From Pseudomonas corrugata (lineage in GTDB: Bacteria > Pseudomonadota > Gammaproteobacteria > Pseudomonadales > Pseudomonadaceae), in contig NZ_LHVK01000008.1 in assembly GCF_001269905.1 (NCBI RefSeq), positions 548,919 to 612,918 on the forward strand: a stretch of 64,000 bases of DNA. Direction: 5' to 3'. Below the pieces are notes generated by a model that was not told the origin of the DNA, ran no database searches, and was given only the letters and a program-made list of their open reading frames with translations. This document shows positions 44,874-53,413 of this stretch, piece after piece. Position numbers and translations under genes: made by a program. How positions within the stretch are numbered: the first letter of the stretch is position 1; the number at the start of each line of letters is the position of its first letter.

Positions 44874-45080
44874 CTACTTAGGTTCCTGTAAGTAATGCTG
44901 GCACCACCTCGCGACTAAACGAGAGGGCGGCAGCTGTACGCAGGTCAGTCGACCGGTGAACCTAAGAATCCCGGCGCGCCCGAGGGCGCCCTGCGTACAG
45001 CCACCATCAATACAGGAACAGCAAAGCCTGTCCAACAGGGACCTGATACGCCTTAGGTTGAGGCGGGCGACTAAACCCGA
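44874..45080 (-). other. ATG-less open frame abutting the DUF6124-type gene
   Basis: On the minus strand a frame of 68 codons with no ATG or GTG runs from just after TGA (45083-45081) to a TAG that directly touches the ATG at 44873. It reads SGLVARLNLRRIRSLLDRLC at the start and RLVARWCQHYLQEPK at the end, with a repeated LVAR segment from the DNA repeat TTTAGTCGC. The DNA also holds CTGTACGCAGG and CCTGCGTACAG, which can pair. Coding status is open: leader peptide, structured RNA, or remnant. The rest of 44874-45237 shows no gene. Confidence 0.45.
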
Positions 45081-45237
45081 TCACTGATGAGCAGTGACAG
45101 GGCTCAAGCTACCGACGTGGCCCAAAGCGCACAAGCCGGCGGATTCTGGCGTAGTTGTAGGCAATGGCGCAAGGCGATGTCGGCAAGGGGTTAGAACCGC
45201 AAGCTGTCAGGAAAATCCCATCCGCTAGGGATGCAGC

Positions 45238-47013
45238 TCAAACCACTGCACCCACATACTCGGTAGGCTCAGCCTCAACCAAATACAAACTCCCCCCAGG
45301 CACTTCCTTCGCATGATGCTTAGCCTGCGAAGCCAGTTCCGCCAACTGGCTCGCATCCAGCTCCCCGCAAACCTCCGAGCGCAGATGCACCACGCCAATC
45401 GATAGCGACAACAACGCAAATTCCTGTCGAATCCCCTGCCGGTTCAACGCCGTAAAGCACCCAGCCTCCAGATGCTCAGGACGATAGAACCGGCGGCAAT
45501 GGGTCTGGAAGTCGCTCAGCAGCTGGTTCAGGCGCTTGCGCCAGTCTTCCGGGCCGAGGACCAGCAGGAAGTCGTCGCCGCCGATGTGGCCGACGAAGTC
45601 GCGGCTGGGGTCGATGCGTTCGTTCAGGCATTGGGCCAGGCACAGCAGGACTTCGTCGCCGCGACCGTAGCCATAGATGTCGTTGAAGGGTTTGAAGCTG
45701 TCGATGTCGACGTAGCAGATCACCGCTTCCTGTCGCTGTTGCAGCAGGCGGGTGAGGCATTGCTGGATCGGTACGTTGCCCGGCAGCAGGGTCAGCGGGT
45801 TGGCGTAGCGGGCCTGTTGGATCTTCAGTTCGGTGATGAGCTTGAGCACGTCGATCACCCGGCCCAGCCCCAGGTAGTGACCGTTGAGGGTGATGATGAA
45901 GTCTTCTTCGATGCGCTGGCGGGCGCGGCTGGTGATCAGGCGGCTGACTTGCTGCAGCGACTGGCTCAGTTCCACGGCCAGGAAATCATCGCTCATCAGG
46001 CGGCTGATGGGTTTGCGGGCGAACAGGTCGGTGGCGAAGGGTTTGAGCAAGGCGTCCGAGAGTGAATGGCGGTGGACGATGCCGCAGGGGCGGTTCTGAT
46101 TGTCCAGCACGGCCAGGGAGTTGAGATTGGCCTGGCGCCGAAAGGCTTCCAGTACCCGTGCGGTAGGAGTGTCATGGGACATGGCCGGTTGTTCGTTGAG
46201 CAGGGCGCTGAGGTCGTTGACTTCATCGCTCAGCGGCACTGCACCGCTGTCCTGTCTGGGCATCAACGCCTTGGCATCCCGTGATGGCTGTTCCTGGGGG
46301 CGTGCGAGCAGGTACCCCTGAACCAGATCGACGCCCATTTCCATCAGCACCGCCAGTTCTTCCGGCAGTTCGATGCCCTCGGCAATCACTTGGGAGCGGG
46401 ACGTCCTGGCGATCTTCAGAATCGAGCCGACGAACTCGCGCTTGAGGGCATCCTGATGAATACCGTCGATGAAGTGCCGGTCGATCTTCACATAATCGGG
46501 GCGCAATTCGGACCACAGCCGCAGGCTCGAATAACCGGCGCCAAGGTCATCCAGGGCGATGGAGAAACCCATGGCCCGGTAATGATGCAGCGCGTTCTGC
46601 AGGAGCTGGAAATCATCGATCGGAGTCTGTTCGGTCAGTTCGATCACCACCTGACTGGGCGGGATGCCGAAGTCCTGCAGCAGTTGCAAGGTGCGTCCGG
46701 TCTGGTGCGCCGATTCCAGCAGCGACTCGGGCGAGACATTGAGAAACAGCTTGCCCGGCAGTTTCTGCTCGTTGAAGCGTTGGCAGGCGCTACGTCGGCA
46801 GGCCAGTTCCAGTTCACTGAGGCGTCCGGCCTGGCGGGCCACGGAGAGCAAGGCAATGGGCGAGTGCAGGGGGCTGTTGGATGGACCGCGGGTCAAGGCT
46901 TCGTAACCCAGGATGCGCCTTTCGGACAGGCACACGATCGGTTGGAACAGACTGTGCAAACCGCTTTGAGTCAGGATTGAACTCAAGGCACTCAGCTGTT
47001 CGGTCGTGGTCAT
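45238..47013 (-). CDS. EAL-CBS-GGDEF c-di-GMP protein
   Basis: The 591-residue cytosolic protein has an N-terminal EAL phosphodiesterase domain (EAL at 38-40; LFLNVSPES, VIELTEQ, ALDDLGAGYSS, VKIDRHFI, IAEGIE and LVQGYLLARP all kept, so probably active), a CBS pair in the middle (about 280-400) and a C-terminal GGDEF domain whose motif is GGDDF (478-482). The unusual Asp may mean a weak or regulatory cyclase domain. It lies downstream of prc on the same strand. From memory this matches the neighbour of Prc in P. aeruginosa (PA3258). Confidence 0.92.
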   Translation of the reverse strand: MTTTEQLSALSSILTQSGLHSLFQPIVCLSERRILGYEALTRGPSNSPLHSPIALLSVARQAGRLSELELACRRSACQRFNEQKLPGKLFLNVSPESLLESAHQTGRTLQLLQDFGIPPSQVVIELTEQTPIDDFQLLQNALHHYRAMGFSIALDDLGAGYSSLRLWSELRPDYVKIDRHFIDGIHQDALKREFVGSILKIARTSRSQVIAEGIELPEELAVLMEMGVDLVQGYLLARPQEQPSRDAKALMPRQDSGAVPLSDEVNDLSALLNEQPAMSHDTPTARVLEAFRRQANLNSLAVLDNQNRPCGIVHRHSLSDALLKPFATDLFARKPISRLMSDDFLAVELSQSLQQVSRLITSRARQRIEEDFIITLNGHYLGLGRVIDVLKLITELKIQQARYANPLTLLPGNVPIQQCLTRLLQQRQEAVICYVDIDSFKPFNDIYGYGRGDEVLLCLAQCLNERIDPSRDFVGHIGGDDFLLVLGPEDWRKRLNQLLSDFQTHCRRFYRPEHLEAGCFTALNRQGIRQEFALLSLSIGVVHLRSEVCGELDASQLAELASQAKHHAKEVPGGSLYLVEAEPTEYVGAVV

Positions 47014-47029
47014 GGCGATCTCTGGCGAT

Positions 47030-47067
47030 AAAAAAAGGACCGGGCACCTTGGTGGGGCGCCCAGTCC
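47030..47067 (-). terminator. Terminator or attenuator in the leader of the EAL gene
   Basis: On the minus strand GGACTGGGCGCC pairs with GGTGCCCGGTCC across CCACCAA and is followed by seven T. The T run ends only 16 bases before the EAL-gene ATG, so a transcript from prc would stop there unless it reads through. Confidence 0.82.
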
Positions 47068-47132
47068 TGTATTTCACGACAGACTGATGTCAGTTTGATG
47101 ACACTCCGACGAGGGTCACCATTAAATGGCCA

Positions 47133-49247
47133 TCATCCTTGCTTGGCGACCGCCGTATTGAGTTTCAGGTAATCCAGCAGGATGCGTCCGGTCTCGCTCA
47201 GGTACGCATCGTCTTCCGGCTTGGTCTTTTCCGGCTCGGTGATCAGGTCTTCGTCTTCTTTCTTCAGCTCTTTGAGCGGCTCTTCGCCCTTGGCCTTGCG
47301 ACGCAGGTTTTCCATCGCCAGTTGCTTGGCCTCAATGTCGGCATGCTGAGCGCGACGGTCGGCTTCGTTGAGGGTGACGGTTTTTTCCAGCATCAATTTC
47401 TGCGCCAGGGCCAGCTTGTCGCGGATGAACACGAACTCGGCATCCTGCGATGTACGGGCGTCGTGATCGGACTTGAGCTGGGCCAGGAACGGTTTGAACG
47501 GGTCCACAGCCGGTTTGATCGCAGGCCGGATGGTGTCCCACGGCATGGCTTCGGGCAGGGCGCTTTCGCCGATTTCCTTGGTGTCGATGATCGACGGGTA
47601 ATCGATGTCAGGCAGCACGCCCTGATGCTGGGTGCTCTGGCCGGATACCCGGTAGAACTTGGCCAGGGTCAGCTTCAGCTCGCCATGGTTCAGCGGCTGG
47701 ATGGTCTGCACGGTGCCCTTGCCGAAGGTCTGGCCGCCGATGATCAGTGCCCGGTGGTAGTCCTGCATGGCGCCGGCAAAAATTTCCGAGGCCGACGCCG
47801 ACAGGCGGTTGACCAGCAAGGCCATCGGCCCTTTGTAGAACGCGCCCGGATTCTCGTCTTCGAGTACATCCACCCGGCCGTCGGCGTTACGCACCAGCAC
47901 GGTAGGGCCCTTGTCGATGAACAGGCTGGTCAGTTCGGTGGCTTCCTGCAACGAGCCGCCGCCGTTGTTGCGCAAGTCGATGACGACGCCGTCGACCTTG
48001 TCCTTCTGCAGCTCGGTCAGCAGTTTCTTGACGTCGCGGGTGGTGCTCTTGTAGTCCGGATCCCCGGCGCGGAACGCCTTGAAGTCCAGGTAGAAGGCCG
48101 GGATCTCGATGACGCCGAGCTTGTAATCCTTGCCATCCTGCTTCAGGTTGAGGATCGATTTCTTCGCCGCCTGTTCTTCCAGTTTCACCGCTTCGCGGGT
48201 GATGGACACGACCTTGCTGGTCTGGTCGTTCGGCGCATTGCTGGCCGGAATGACTTCCAGGCGTACCACCGAGCCTTTCGGGCCTCGGATCAGCTTGACC
48301 ACTTCGTCCAAGCGCCAGCCGACCACGTCGACCATTTCCTTGTTGCCCTGGGCGACACCGATGATCTTGTCCGCCGGTCCGACCTGCTTGGTCTTGTCGG
48401 CAGGGCCAGCCGGTACCAGGCGCACGATCTTCACTTGGTCGTTGTCGCTCTGCAGGACCGCGCCGATGCCTTCCAGGGACAGGCTCATGTTGATGTCGAA
48501 GTTTTCCGCGTTATCCGGCGACAGATAATTGGTGTGCGGGTCGTAGGACATGGCAAAGGTGTTGATGTACGCCTGGAAGATGTCTTCGGCGCGAGTCTGC
48601 TCCAGGCGAGCCAATTGGTTCTTGTAGCGCTTGGTCAGGGTTTCCTGGATCTGCTTGGGGTCCTTGCCGGCAATTTTCATGCGCAGCACTTCGTCCTTGA
48701 CGCGTTTGCGCCACAGGTCATCGAGTTCGGCTGTGTTTTTGAGCCAAGGGGCGTCCTTGCGGTCGACCGGCAGGGTTTCCTTGGTACTGAAATCGATCTT
48801 GTCGACGCCTTTGTTCAGCTCGGCAATGGCGTAATCCAGACGCGCTTTCACGCGATCCAGGTAACGCTTGTAGATGACGAACCCTGCGTTCAGATCGCCG
48901 CTCTTGAGGAAATCGTCGAACTGGGTTTTCCACTTGTCGAATTCAGCGATGTCGCTGGCCATGAAATAGCTGCGCGACGGATCAAGCAGCTTCAGGTAGC
49001 TGTCATAGATGATGATCGAGCGCGCGTCATCGAGCGGTGGTTTGCTGTAATGATGACGCTTGAGCAACTCAACGACGTTAAGGCTGGCAATCACCTCGTC
49101 GCGATCAGGTTGAAGCTTGTCCCAGCTGTTGGCTGCGAACGTATTGCTCGACAGGGGCAACAGACCGAGGCCAATGACAAGCGCGAGGGCGGTGCTGGGG
49201 AACAGATGCTTCATGCTGATTCGACGCAGGGACAATTGATAACGCAT
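47133..49247 (-). CDS. prc: Tail-specific carboxy-terminal protease (Prc/AlgO)
   Basis: The 704-residue periplasmic serine protease of family S41 has a signal peptide (KHLFPSTALALVIGLGLLPL, cut after NTFA), an N-terminal domain, a PDZ domain (about 240-325, LEGIGAVLQSDNDQVKIV), and the Ser/Lys centre in RLSASASEIFAGAMQ and GGQTFGKGTVQ. A C-terminal Tsp domain follows. In P. aeruginosa the orthologue AlgO/Prc acts in the alginate regulatory cascade. The start is ATG 49247 or, better for a signal peptide, ATG 49214; neither has a strong ribosome site. Confidence 0.95.
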   Translation of the reverse strand: MRYQLSLRRISMKHLFPSTALALVIGLGLLPLSSNTFAANSWDKLQPDRDEVIASLNVVELLKRHHYSKPPLDDARSIIIYDSYLKLLDPSRSYFMASDIAEFDKWKTQFDDFLKSGDLNAGFVIYKRYLDRVKARLDYAIAELNKGVDKIDFSTKETLPVDRKDAPWLKNTAELDDLWRKRVKDEVLRMKIAGKDPKQIQETLTKRYKNQLARLEQTRAEDIFQAYINTFAMSYDPHTNYLSPDNAENFDINMSLSLEGIGAVLQSDNDQVKIVRLVPAGPADKTKQVGPADKIIGVAQGNKEMVDVVGWRLDEVVKLIRGPKGSVVRLEVIPASNAPNDQTSKVVSITREAVKLEEQAAKKSILNLKQDGKDYKLGVIEIPAFYLDFKAFRAGDPDYKSTTRDVKKLLTELQKDKVDGVVIDLRNNGGGSLQEATELTSLFIDKGPTVLVRNADGRVDVLEDENPGAFYKGPMALLVNRLSASASEIFAGAMQDYHRALIIGGQTFGKGTVQTIQPLNHGELKLTLAKFYRVSGQSTQHQGVLPDIDYPSIIDTKEIGESALPEAMPWDTIRPAIKPAVDPFKPFLAQLKSDHDARTSQDAEFVFIRDKLALAQKLMLEKTVTLNEADRRAQHADIEAKQLAMENLRRKAKGEEPLKELKKEDEDLITEPEKTKPEDDAYLSETGRILLDYLKLNTAVAKQG

Positions 49248-49353
49248 ATTAGGCCGTCTTTGAAGTCGCCGGTTCCATGTGGCCCGGGCGCATAATGCAA
49301 GAAAGCCCGGCGTTACAGCAGCGGGCCCAGTCGAGACTCACTATGGAGGCACC

Positions 49354-50316
49354 GTGAAAGCATTGCAAGGCGTTGAAGGCCAAGTGGTATGGGCTGATGA
49401 GCCAAGTCCGACATGCGACGTAGGGCAAGTTCGCATTCGTGTGGCGGCTGCCGGCCTGAATCGGGCCGATTTGTTGCAAAAAGCCGGACTTTATCCGCCG
49501 CCTCCCGGGGCCAGTCACGTGCTGGGCTTGGAGTGTTCCGGGATCATCAGCGAGGTTGGGCCGGGCTCGGCCTGGCAGGTGGGCGACCGCGTGTGTGCCT
49601 TGCTCGCCGGCGGTGGCATGGCCGAGGAGGTGGTGGTCGATGCCCGGCATGTGCTGCCGGTGCCCGAGGGCCTGTCCTTGGCTGAAGCCGCCGCGCTGCC
49701 TGAGGTCTACAGCACTGCGTGGCTGAATCTGTTCCAGTTGGCAGGCCTCAAGCCGGGGGAAAAAGTGCTGCTGCACGCCGGAGCCAGTGGCGTCGGTTCC
49801 GCTGCAATCCAACTGTGCAAGGCGTTTGGCAACCCATGCTGGGTCAGTGTCGGTTCTGCTGATCGGCTGGCCTATTGCGAGGCATTGGGAGCCCAGGGTG
49901 GCGTGGTGCGGGCTGACGACATCGAGCGCTTGAACGACTTCGCGCCCTTCGACGTGATCCTCGATCCGGTGGGCGCCAGCTACGCCAGACTCAACGTGAA
50001 ACTTTTGTCAGTTGACGGGCGTTGGGTGTTGATCGGGCTGATGGGCGGACGGGAAAGCCACCTGGACCTGGCGAAGATCCTCGCCAAGCGTATCCAGTTG
50101 CTGGGTTCGACCCTGCGCAGTCGCGATGATCAATTCAAGGCCGATCTGCTGCGGGAGCTGGGTGAACATGTCTGGCCGTTGTTCACCGAGAAGCGCCTGA
50201 GCCCACAGTTGGCCGCGACATTCCCGATCCAGGAAGCCGAGGCGGCGTTCGCCGAGTTGGCGACTAACCAGGTATCAGGGAAGTTGGTGCTGGTGATTGA
50301 TGAAAGCCTGAACTGA
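49354..50316 (+). CDS. Zinc-free MDR-type NAD(P)H:quinone oxidoreductase
   Basis: The 320-residue protein is a medium-chain reductase of the QOR/PIG3 group: GLNRADLLQKAGLYPPPPGASHVLGLECSG, then VLLHAGASGVGSAAIQLCKAFG as the nucleotide-binding fold, and VILDPVGASYARLN. No catalytic zinc cysteines are present. GTG 49354 was chosen because GGAGG lies 5 bases upstream; the upstream in-frame ATG overlaps the prc promoter region. It is divergent from prc, probably sharing the 106-base promoter region. Confidence 0.9.
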   Translation: MKALQGVEGQVVWADEPSPTCDVGQVRIRVAAAGLNRADLLQKAGLYPPPPGASHVLGLECSGIISEVGPGSAWQVGDRVCALLAGGGMAEEVVVDARHVLPVPEGLSLAEAAALPEVYSTAWLNLFQLAGLKPGEKVLLHAGASGVGSAAIQLCKAFGNPCWVSVGSADRLAYCEALGAQGGVVRADDIERLNDFAPFDVILDPVGASYARLNVKLLSVDGRWVLIGLMGGRESHLDLAKILAKRIQLLGSTLRSRDDQFKADLLRELGEHVWPLFTEKRLSPQLAATFPIQEAEAAFAELATNQVSGKLVLVIDESLN

Positions 50317-50343
50317 GTGGGCCCGTGGGGCGACAGTGGGGCC

Positions 50344-50434
50344 TGTGGGAGCCGAGCTTGCTCGCGATTGCGTCGGATCAGTTTGCAGCGTAGTTGACTG
50401 ACCCACCGCCATCGCGAGCAGGCTCGCTCCCACA
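50344..50434. repeat. Paired REP element, family B
   Basis: TGTGGGAGCCGAGCTTGCTC (50344) and the inverse CGAGCAGGCTCGCTCCCACA (50415). The left unit has an extra base relative to the others. Confidence 0.82.
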
Positions 50435-50684
50435 TCTATGGTTACCCCCTTTTCTGCAATACTGTCTTTGATGCGTGTTTGGCTTGCTTTCATCTATCCG
50501 GCGTCTGAGTGGGGAGTTGTGTCCCTGCGCCTCGATGAGAATTCGATGCCCGACGATCCTGATTAGTGTGACGGCCTTGCAGCCGTGTGGGAGCCCAGGG
50601 TTTTCGTCAGGCCGGTTAGCCGTTCATGTCATCTGTTATTCAGCATCGCAAAACCAGGTGGGTGGTGCTCGGGTAGCAGCAGGG
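50435..50684. other. Left flank of the insertion sequence
   Basis: No gene seen. The stretch includes GTGTGGGAGCCCAGG near 50585, like the start of a family B unit. Part of it must be the noncoding 3' end of the IS110-type element; the boundary cannot be set by eye. Confidence 0.4.
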
Positions 50685-51713
50685 TCAAGCGTTCATCGCG
50701 CTTGGCCCTGCATCGAATACCGTGTGGTTTGCCGCAATCGACCAGGCGATCCTCGCGAACTTGTTGGCCAGTGCGCAGACCACAAGATTGCGGTGACGGT
50801 GGCTGGCCAGGAGCTTGCGAGCCCAATCAGCCAGCTTCCCTTCCTGTCGATCCAGCCTGTTCACATACGTCTGGGCACACTGGACGAACAGGCGTCTCTG
50901 ATTTCGATCGCCTCGTTTGCTGATGCCCAAAAGTACCGTCCGCCCGCCCGTTGAGTGTTGTTTGGGGACCAGCCCAATCGAGGCTGAGTAGTCTCGACCA
51001 CATTTGAATTGCTTACCGTCGCCCACTTCGGCGGCCAGGACGCTGGAGGTGATCGGCCCCACGCATGGCATTGTCATCAGGCGGGAGGCCAGATCATCTC
51101 CAGCGGCCTGGCAATCGACCTCCTTGTCCAACACCTTGATACGCAGATTGAGGTAGAGGTAATGCTCGTACAAGTCCGCCACAAGTTTGCGGATGAGTCC
51201 GTGAAAGGAACTTGCTTCCAACAGGGCCGGTATGTCCTTGAGCGACTTATAGCCCGGGGTCAGGCTGATGCCGACTTCCAGAAACGCGGCATGAATCCGA
51301 TTGACGGTCGCCGTGCGATCCTTGATGAGCGAGTCGCGGACCGAGTTGAGCATTGCCAGCGCCTGCTGAGTCTGGTTTTTAACGGGGACAAAACGCATCG
51401 TTGGACGACTGGCTGCTTCGCAGATCGCCTCGGCATCGGCAAAATCGTTTTTGTTGCTTTTCACATAGGGACGTACGAGATGAGGTGCTATCAGTTTGGG
51501 CGAATGGCCTAACTTGGCGACTTCTTGCGCCATGAAATGGGCCCCGCCACAAGCTTCCATCACGACGATGCACGGTTCGAGATTTGCTAGGTGCTGGAGG
51601 AGTTCCACTCGCTTAAATTTTTTGCGCAGAAGCGGATGCCCGTGATCATCTTGCTCATGTACGTGAAAGGTGAGCTTTCCAAGGTCGATGGCGACAATAG
51701 CTACTTTGTTCAT
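50685..51713 (-). CDS. IS110-family transposase
   Basis: The 342-residue protein has the IS110 DEDD-type catalytic domain at the N-terminus (IVAIDLGKLTFHVHEQD, CIVVMEACGGAHF, KSNKNDFADAEAICEA) and the C-terminal transposase_20 domain (LMTMPCVGPITSSVLAAEVGD, SASIGLVPKQHSTGGR, LLGISKRGDRNQRRLFVQCA). It appears full-length. IS110 elements move through a circle and, in some members, use a bridge RNA encoded in a noncoding end. Confidence 0.95.
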   Translation of the reverse strand: MNKVAIVAIDLGKLTFHVHEQDDHGHPLLRKKFKRVELLQHLANLEPCIVVMEACGGAHFMAQEVAKLGHSPKLIAPHLVRPYVKSNKNDFADAEAICEAASRPTMRFVPVKNQTQQALAMLNSVRDSLIKDRTATVNRIHAAFLEVGISLTPGYKSLKDIPALLEASSFHGLIRKLVADLYEHYLYLNLRIKVLDKEVDCQAAGDDLASRLMTMPCVGPITSSVLAAEVGDGKQFKCGRDYSASIGLVPKQHSTGGRTVLLGISKRGDRNQRRLFVQCAQTYVNRLDRQEGKLADWARKLLASHRHRNLVVCALANKFARIAWSIAANHTVFDAGPSAMNA

Positions 51714-51733
51714 GACGGCGGTCTCCGATAGAT

Positions 51734-51768
51734 CCCCCTGTGAAAGCTTAGCGGGCGTTCACAGGGGG
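51734..51768. repeat. Hairpin upstream of the transposase gene
   Basis: CCCCCTGTGAA, 13 bases, TTCACAGGGGG: perfect 11-bp arms, 21 bases upstream of the transposase start. It could be a subterminal repeat of the element or part of a noncoding RNA. Confidence 0.7.
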
Positions 51769-51813
51769 CGGCGGGGGTAGCCATCTCATTAGTGAGTGAC
51801 CCAACACCTGCGC

Positions 51814-52110
51814 TTACGGGGTCGGTACACCCTCGACGATGATCACTTCGGCCCGGGCCACATCCTTGCGGTGGTGCTTGGCCTCCTGGTATTGCGGCGA
51901 GTGATAACAGGCCAGCGCCTGCTCGTAGGAATCGAATTCAATCACCACGCTACGCTGTGGCGTGGCCCTGCCCTCCATCGCCTCGCTACGCCCGCCCCGG
52001 GCCAGCATCCGTCCTCCGTATAGGGCAAAGGCCGCCGGAGCCCGCTGGGTGTATTGGCTATATTGATCAGGGTCGCTGACATCCACATGAGCAATCCAGT
52101 ACGCCTTCAT
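51814..52110 (-). CDS. DUF1330 domain protein
   Basis: The 98-residue protein is a dimeric alpha-beta barrel of the DUF1330 family: MKAYWIAHVDVSDPDQYSQY, GRMLARGGRSEAMEG, RSVVIEFDSYEQALACYHSP and YQEAKHHRKDVARAEVIIVEG. The function is unknown. It is divergent from ribBA, and the AT-rich palindromic site at 52133-52147 lies between them, so it may share control with the flavin-monooxygenase genes. Confidence 0.88.
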   Translation of the reverse strand: MKAYWIAHVDVSDPDQYSQYTQRAPAAFALYGGRMLARGGRSEAMEGRATPQRSVVIEFDSYEQALACYHSPQYQEAKHHRKDVARAEVIIVEGVPTP

Positions 52111-52132
52111 AGTGACCTCTCGCGCTAATTTG

Positions 52133-52147
52133 TATTATGGTATACCA
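52133..52147. promoter_or_regulatory. Probable operator upstream of ribBA
   Basis: TATTATGGTAT (52133-52143) is the reverse complement of ATACCATAATA found at 53502-53512 before the ABC operon; it overlaps the palindrome TGGTATACCA (52138-52147). See finding. Confidence 0.55.
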
Positions 52148-52192
52148 CAAGCCGTTTCCATCATGCATCCCTCCGAACAAAGAGAGCCCTAC

Positions 52193-53302
52193 ATGGCCTT
52201 TAACAGTATTCAAGAGATCATCGAAGACTATCGCCAGGGCAAGATGGTGCTGCTGGTGGACGACGAAGACCGGGAAAACGAAGGCGACCTGCTGCTGGCC
52301 GCAGATTGCTGCAACGCCCAGGCCATCAGCTTCATGGCCCGGGAAGCCCGCGGGCTGATCTGCCTGACCCTGACCGACGAACACTGCCAGCGCCTGGGAC
52401 TCGAACAGATGGTGCCCAGCAATGGCAGCGTGTTCAGCACAGCGTTCACCGTCTCCATCGAAGCCGCTACCGGCGTGACCACCGGCATCTCTGCCGCCGA
52501 CCGGGCGCGCACCGTTGCTGCAGCTGTGGCCGCCGATGCCGGTCCCAGTGATATCGTGCAGCCGGGGCACATCTTTCCGTTGCGTGCCAGGGAAGGTGGC
52601 GTCCTTACGCGTGCCGGGCATACCGAAGCCGGCTGCGACCTGGCGCGCCTGGCCGGTTTCACACCGGCGTCGGTGATCGTCGAAGTGATGAACGACGACG
52701 GCACCATGGCCCGCCGCCCGGACCTGGAGGTGTTCGCCCGTAAACACGGGATCAGGATCGGCACCATCGCCGACCTGATCCACTATCGCCTGAGCACCGA
52801 ACACACCGTGATACGCATCGGTGAACGGGAACTGCCCACCGTGCACGGCACCTTCCGGCTGTTCACCTTTGAAGACCGCATCGAGGGCGGCGTGCACATG
52901 GCGATGGTCATGGGCAATATCCGCCGGGAAGAGCCGACCCTGGTGCGGGTCCACGTCATCGACCCGCTGCGGGACCTGGTGGGCGCCGAGTACAACGGTC
53001 CGTCCAACTGGACACTTTGGGCGGCACTGCAACGGGTCGCCGAAGAGGGTTGCGGCGTGGTGGTCGTGCTGGCCAACCACGAATCCTCCCAGGCGCTGCT
53101 TGAGCGCGTGCCGCAACTCACCCAGCCGCCACGGCAGTTCAGCCGCTCCCAATCGCGTATCTATTCGGAGGTCGGGACCGGGGCGCAGATCCTCCAGGAC
53201 CTGGGCGTCGGCAAACTGCGCCACCTGGGACCGCCGCTCAAGTATGCCGGTTTGACGGGGTACGACCTGGAGGTGGTGGAGAGCATTCCGTTTACCGGAT
53301 AG
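52193..53302 (+). CDS. ribBA: RibBA-type protein: active DHBP synthase, degenerate GTP cyclohydrolase II half
   Basis: The 369-residue protein has an N-terminal 3,4-dihydroxy-2-butanone-4-phosphate synthase domain with VDDEDRENEGDLL, GLICLTLTDEHC and LTRAGHTEAGCDLARL, all active-site regions kept. The C-terminal half has the RibA fold but lacks the zinc cysteines (HVIDPLRDLVGAEYNG stands where the two Cys-rich segments should be), so only the first riboflavin-pathway step of the ribulose branch is likely. No FMN riboswitch is in front. Start 52193 (MAFNSIQEI) has AGAGAG upstream; 52163 is an alternative. It probably supplies extra flavin to the monooxygenase genes downstream. Confidence 0.88.
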   Translation: MAFNSIQEIIEDYRQGKMVLLVDDEDRENEGDLLLAADCCNAQAISFMAREARGLICLTLTDEHCQRLGLEQMVPSNGSVFSTAFTVSIEAATGVTTGISAADRARTVAAAVAADAGPSDIVQPGHIFPLRAREGGVLTRAGHTEAGCDLARLAGFTPASVIVEVMNDDGTMARRPDLEVFARKHGIRIGTIADLIHYRLSTEHTVIRIGERELPTVHGTFRLFTFEDRIEGGVHMAMVMGNIRREEPTLVRVHVIDPLRDLVGAEYNGPSNWTLWAALQRVAEEGCGVVVVLANHESSQALLERVPQLTQPPRQFSRSQSRIYSEVGTGAQILQDLGVGKLRHLGPPLKYAGLTGYDLEVVESIPFTG

Positions 53303-53323
53303 CTCCGAGATCACACCGAAACC

Positions 53324-53413
53324 CTGTGGGAGCGAGCCTGCTCGCGATAGATGCCAGACATTCGGCTTTGCAGTGACTGAACGACCGCTATCGCGAGCAG
53401 GCTCGCTCCCATA
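53324..53413. repeat. Paired REP element, family B
   Basis: TGTGGGAGCGAGCCTGCTCG (53325) and the inverse CGAGCAGGCTCGCTCCCATA (53394) between ribBA and the ABC operon. It marks a break, so ribBA and the next genes probably have separate promoters. Confidence 0.86.

Larger units (their letters stand above)
50685..51768. mobile_element. IS110-family insertion sequence, limits uncertain
   Basis: Includes the transposase gene and the hairpin at 51734-51768. IS110 ends often lack inverted repeats, so the true ends need comparison with an empty site. The flanking genes (quinone reductase, DUF1330) appear intact, so the element lies between genes. Confidence 0.7.

Noticed and set aside
45061..45110. 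Possible hammerhead ribozyme core (CTGATGAG)
   Set aside because: The CUGAUGA-like string is within a simple hairpin CACTG-ATGAG-CAGTG; the required GAAA segment and three-way junction are missing.
47139..49295. 718-codon plus-strand frame over prc
   Set aside because: Antisense shadow of the protease gene caused by GC-rich third positions; no recognised domain.
52111..52192. FMN riboswitch before ribBA
   Set aside because: The interval is too short and lacks the conserved RFN blocks.
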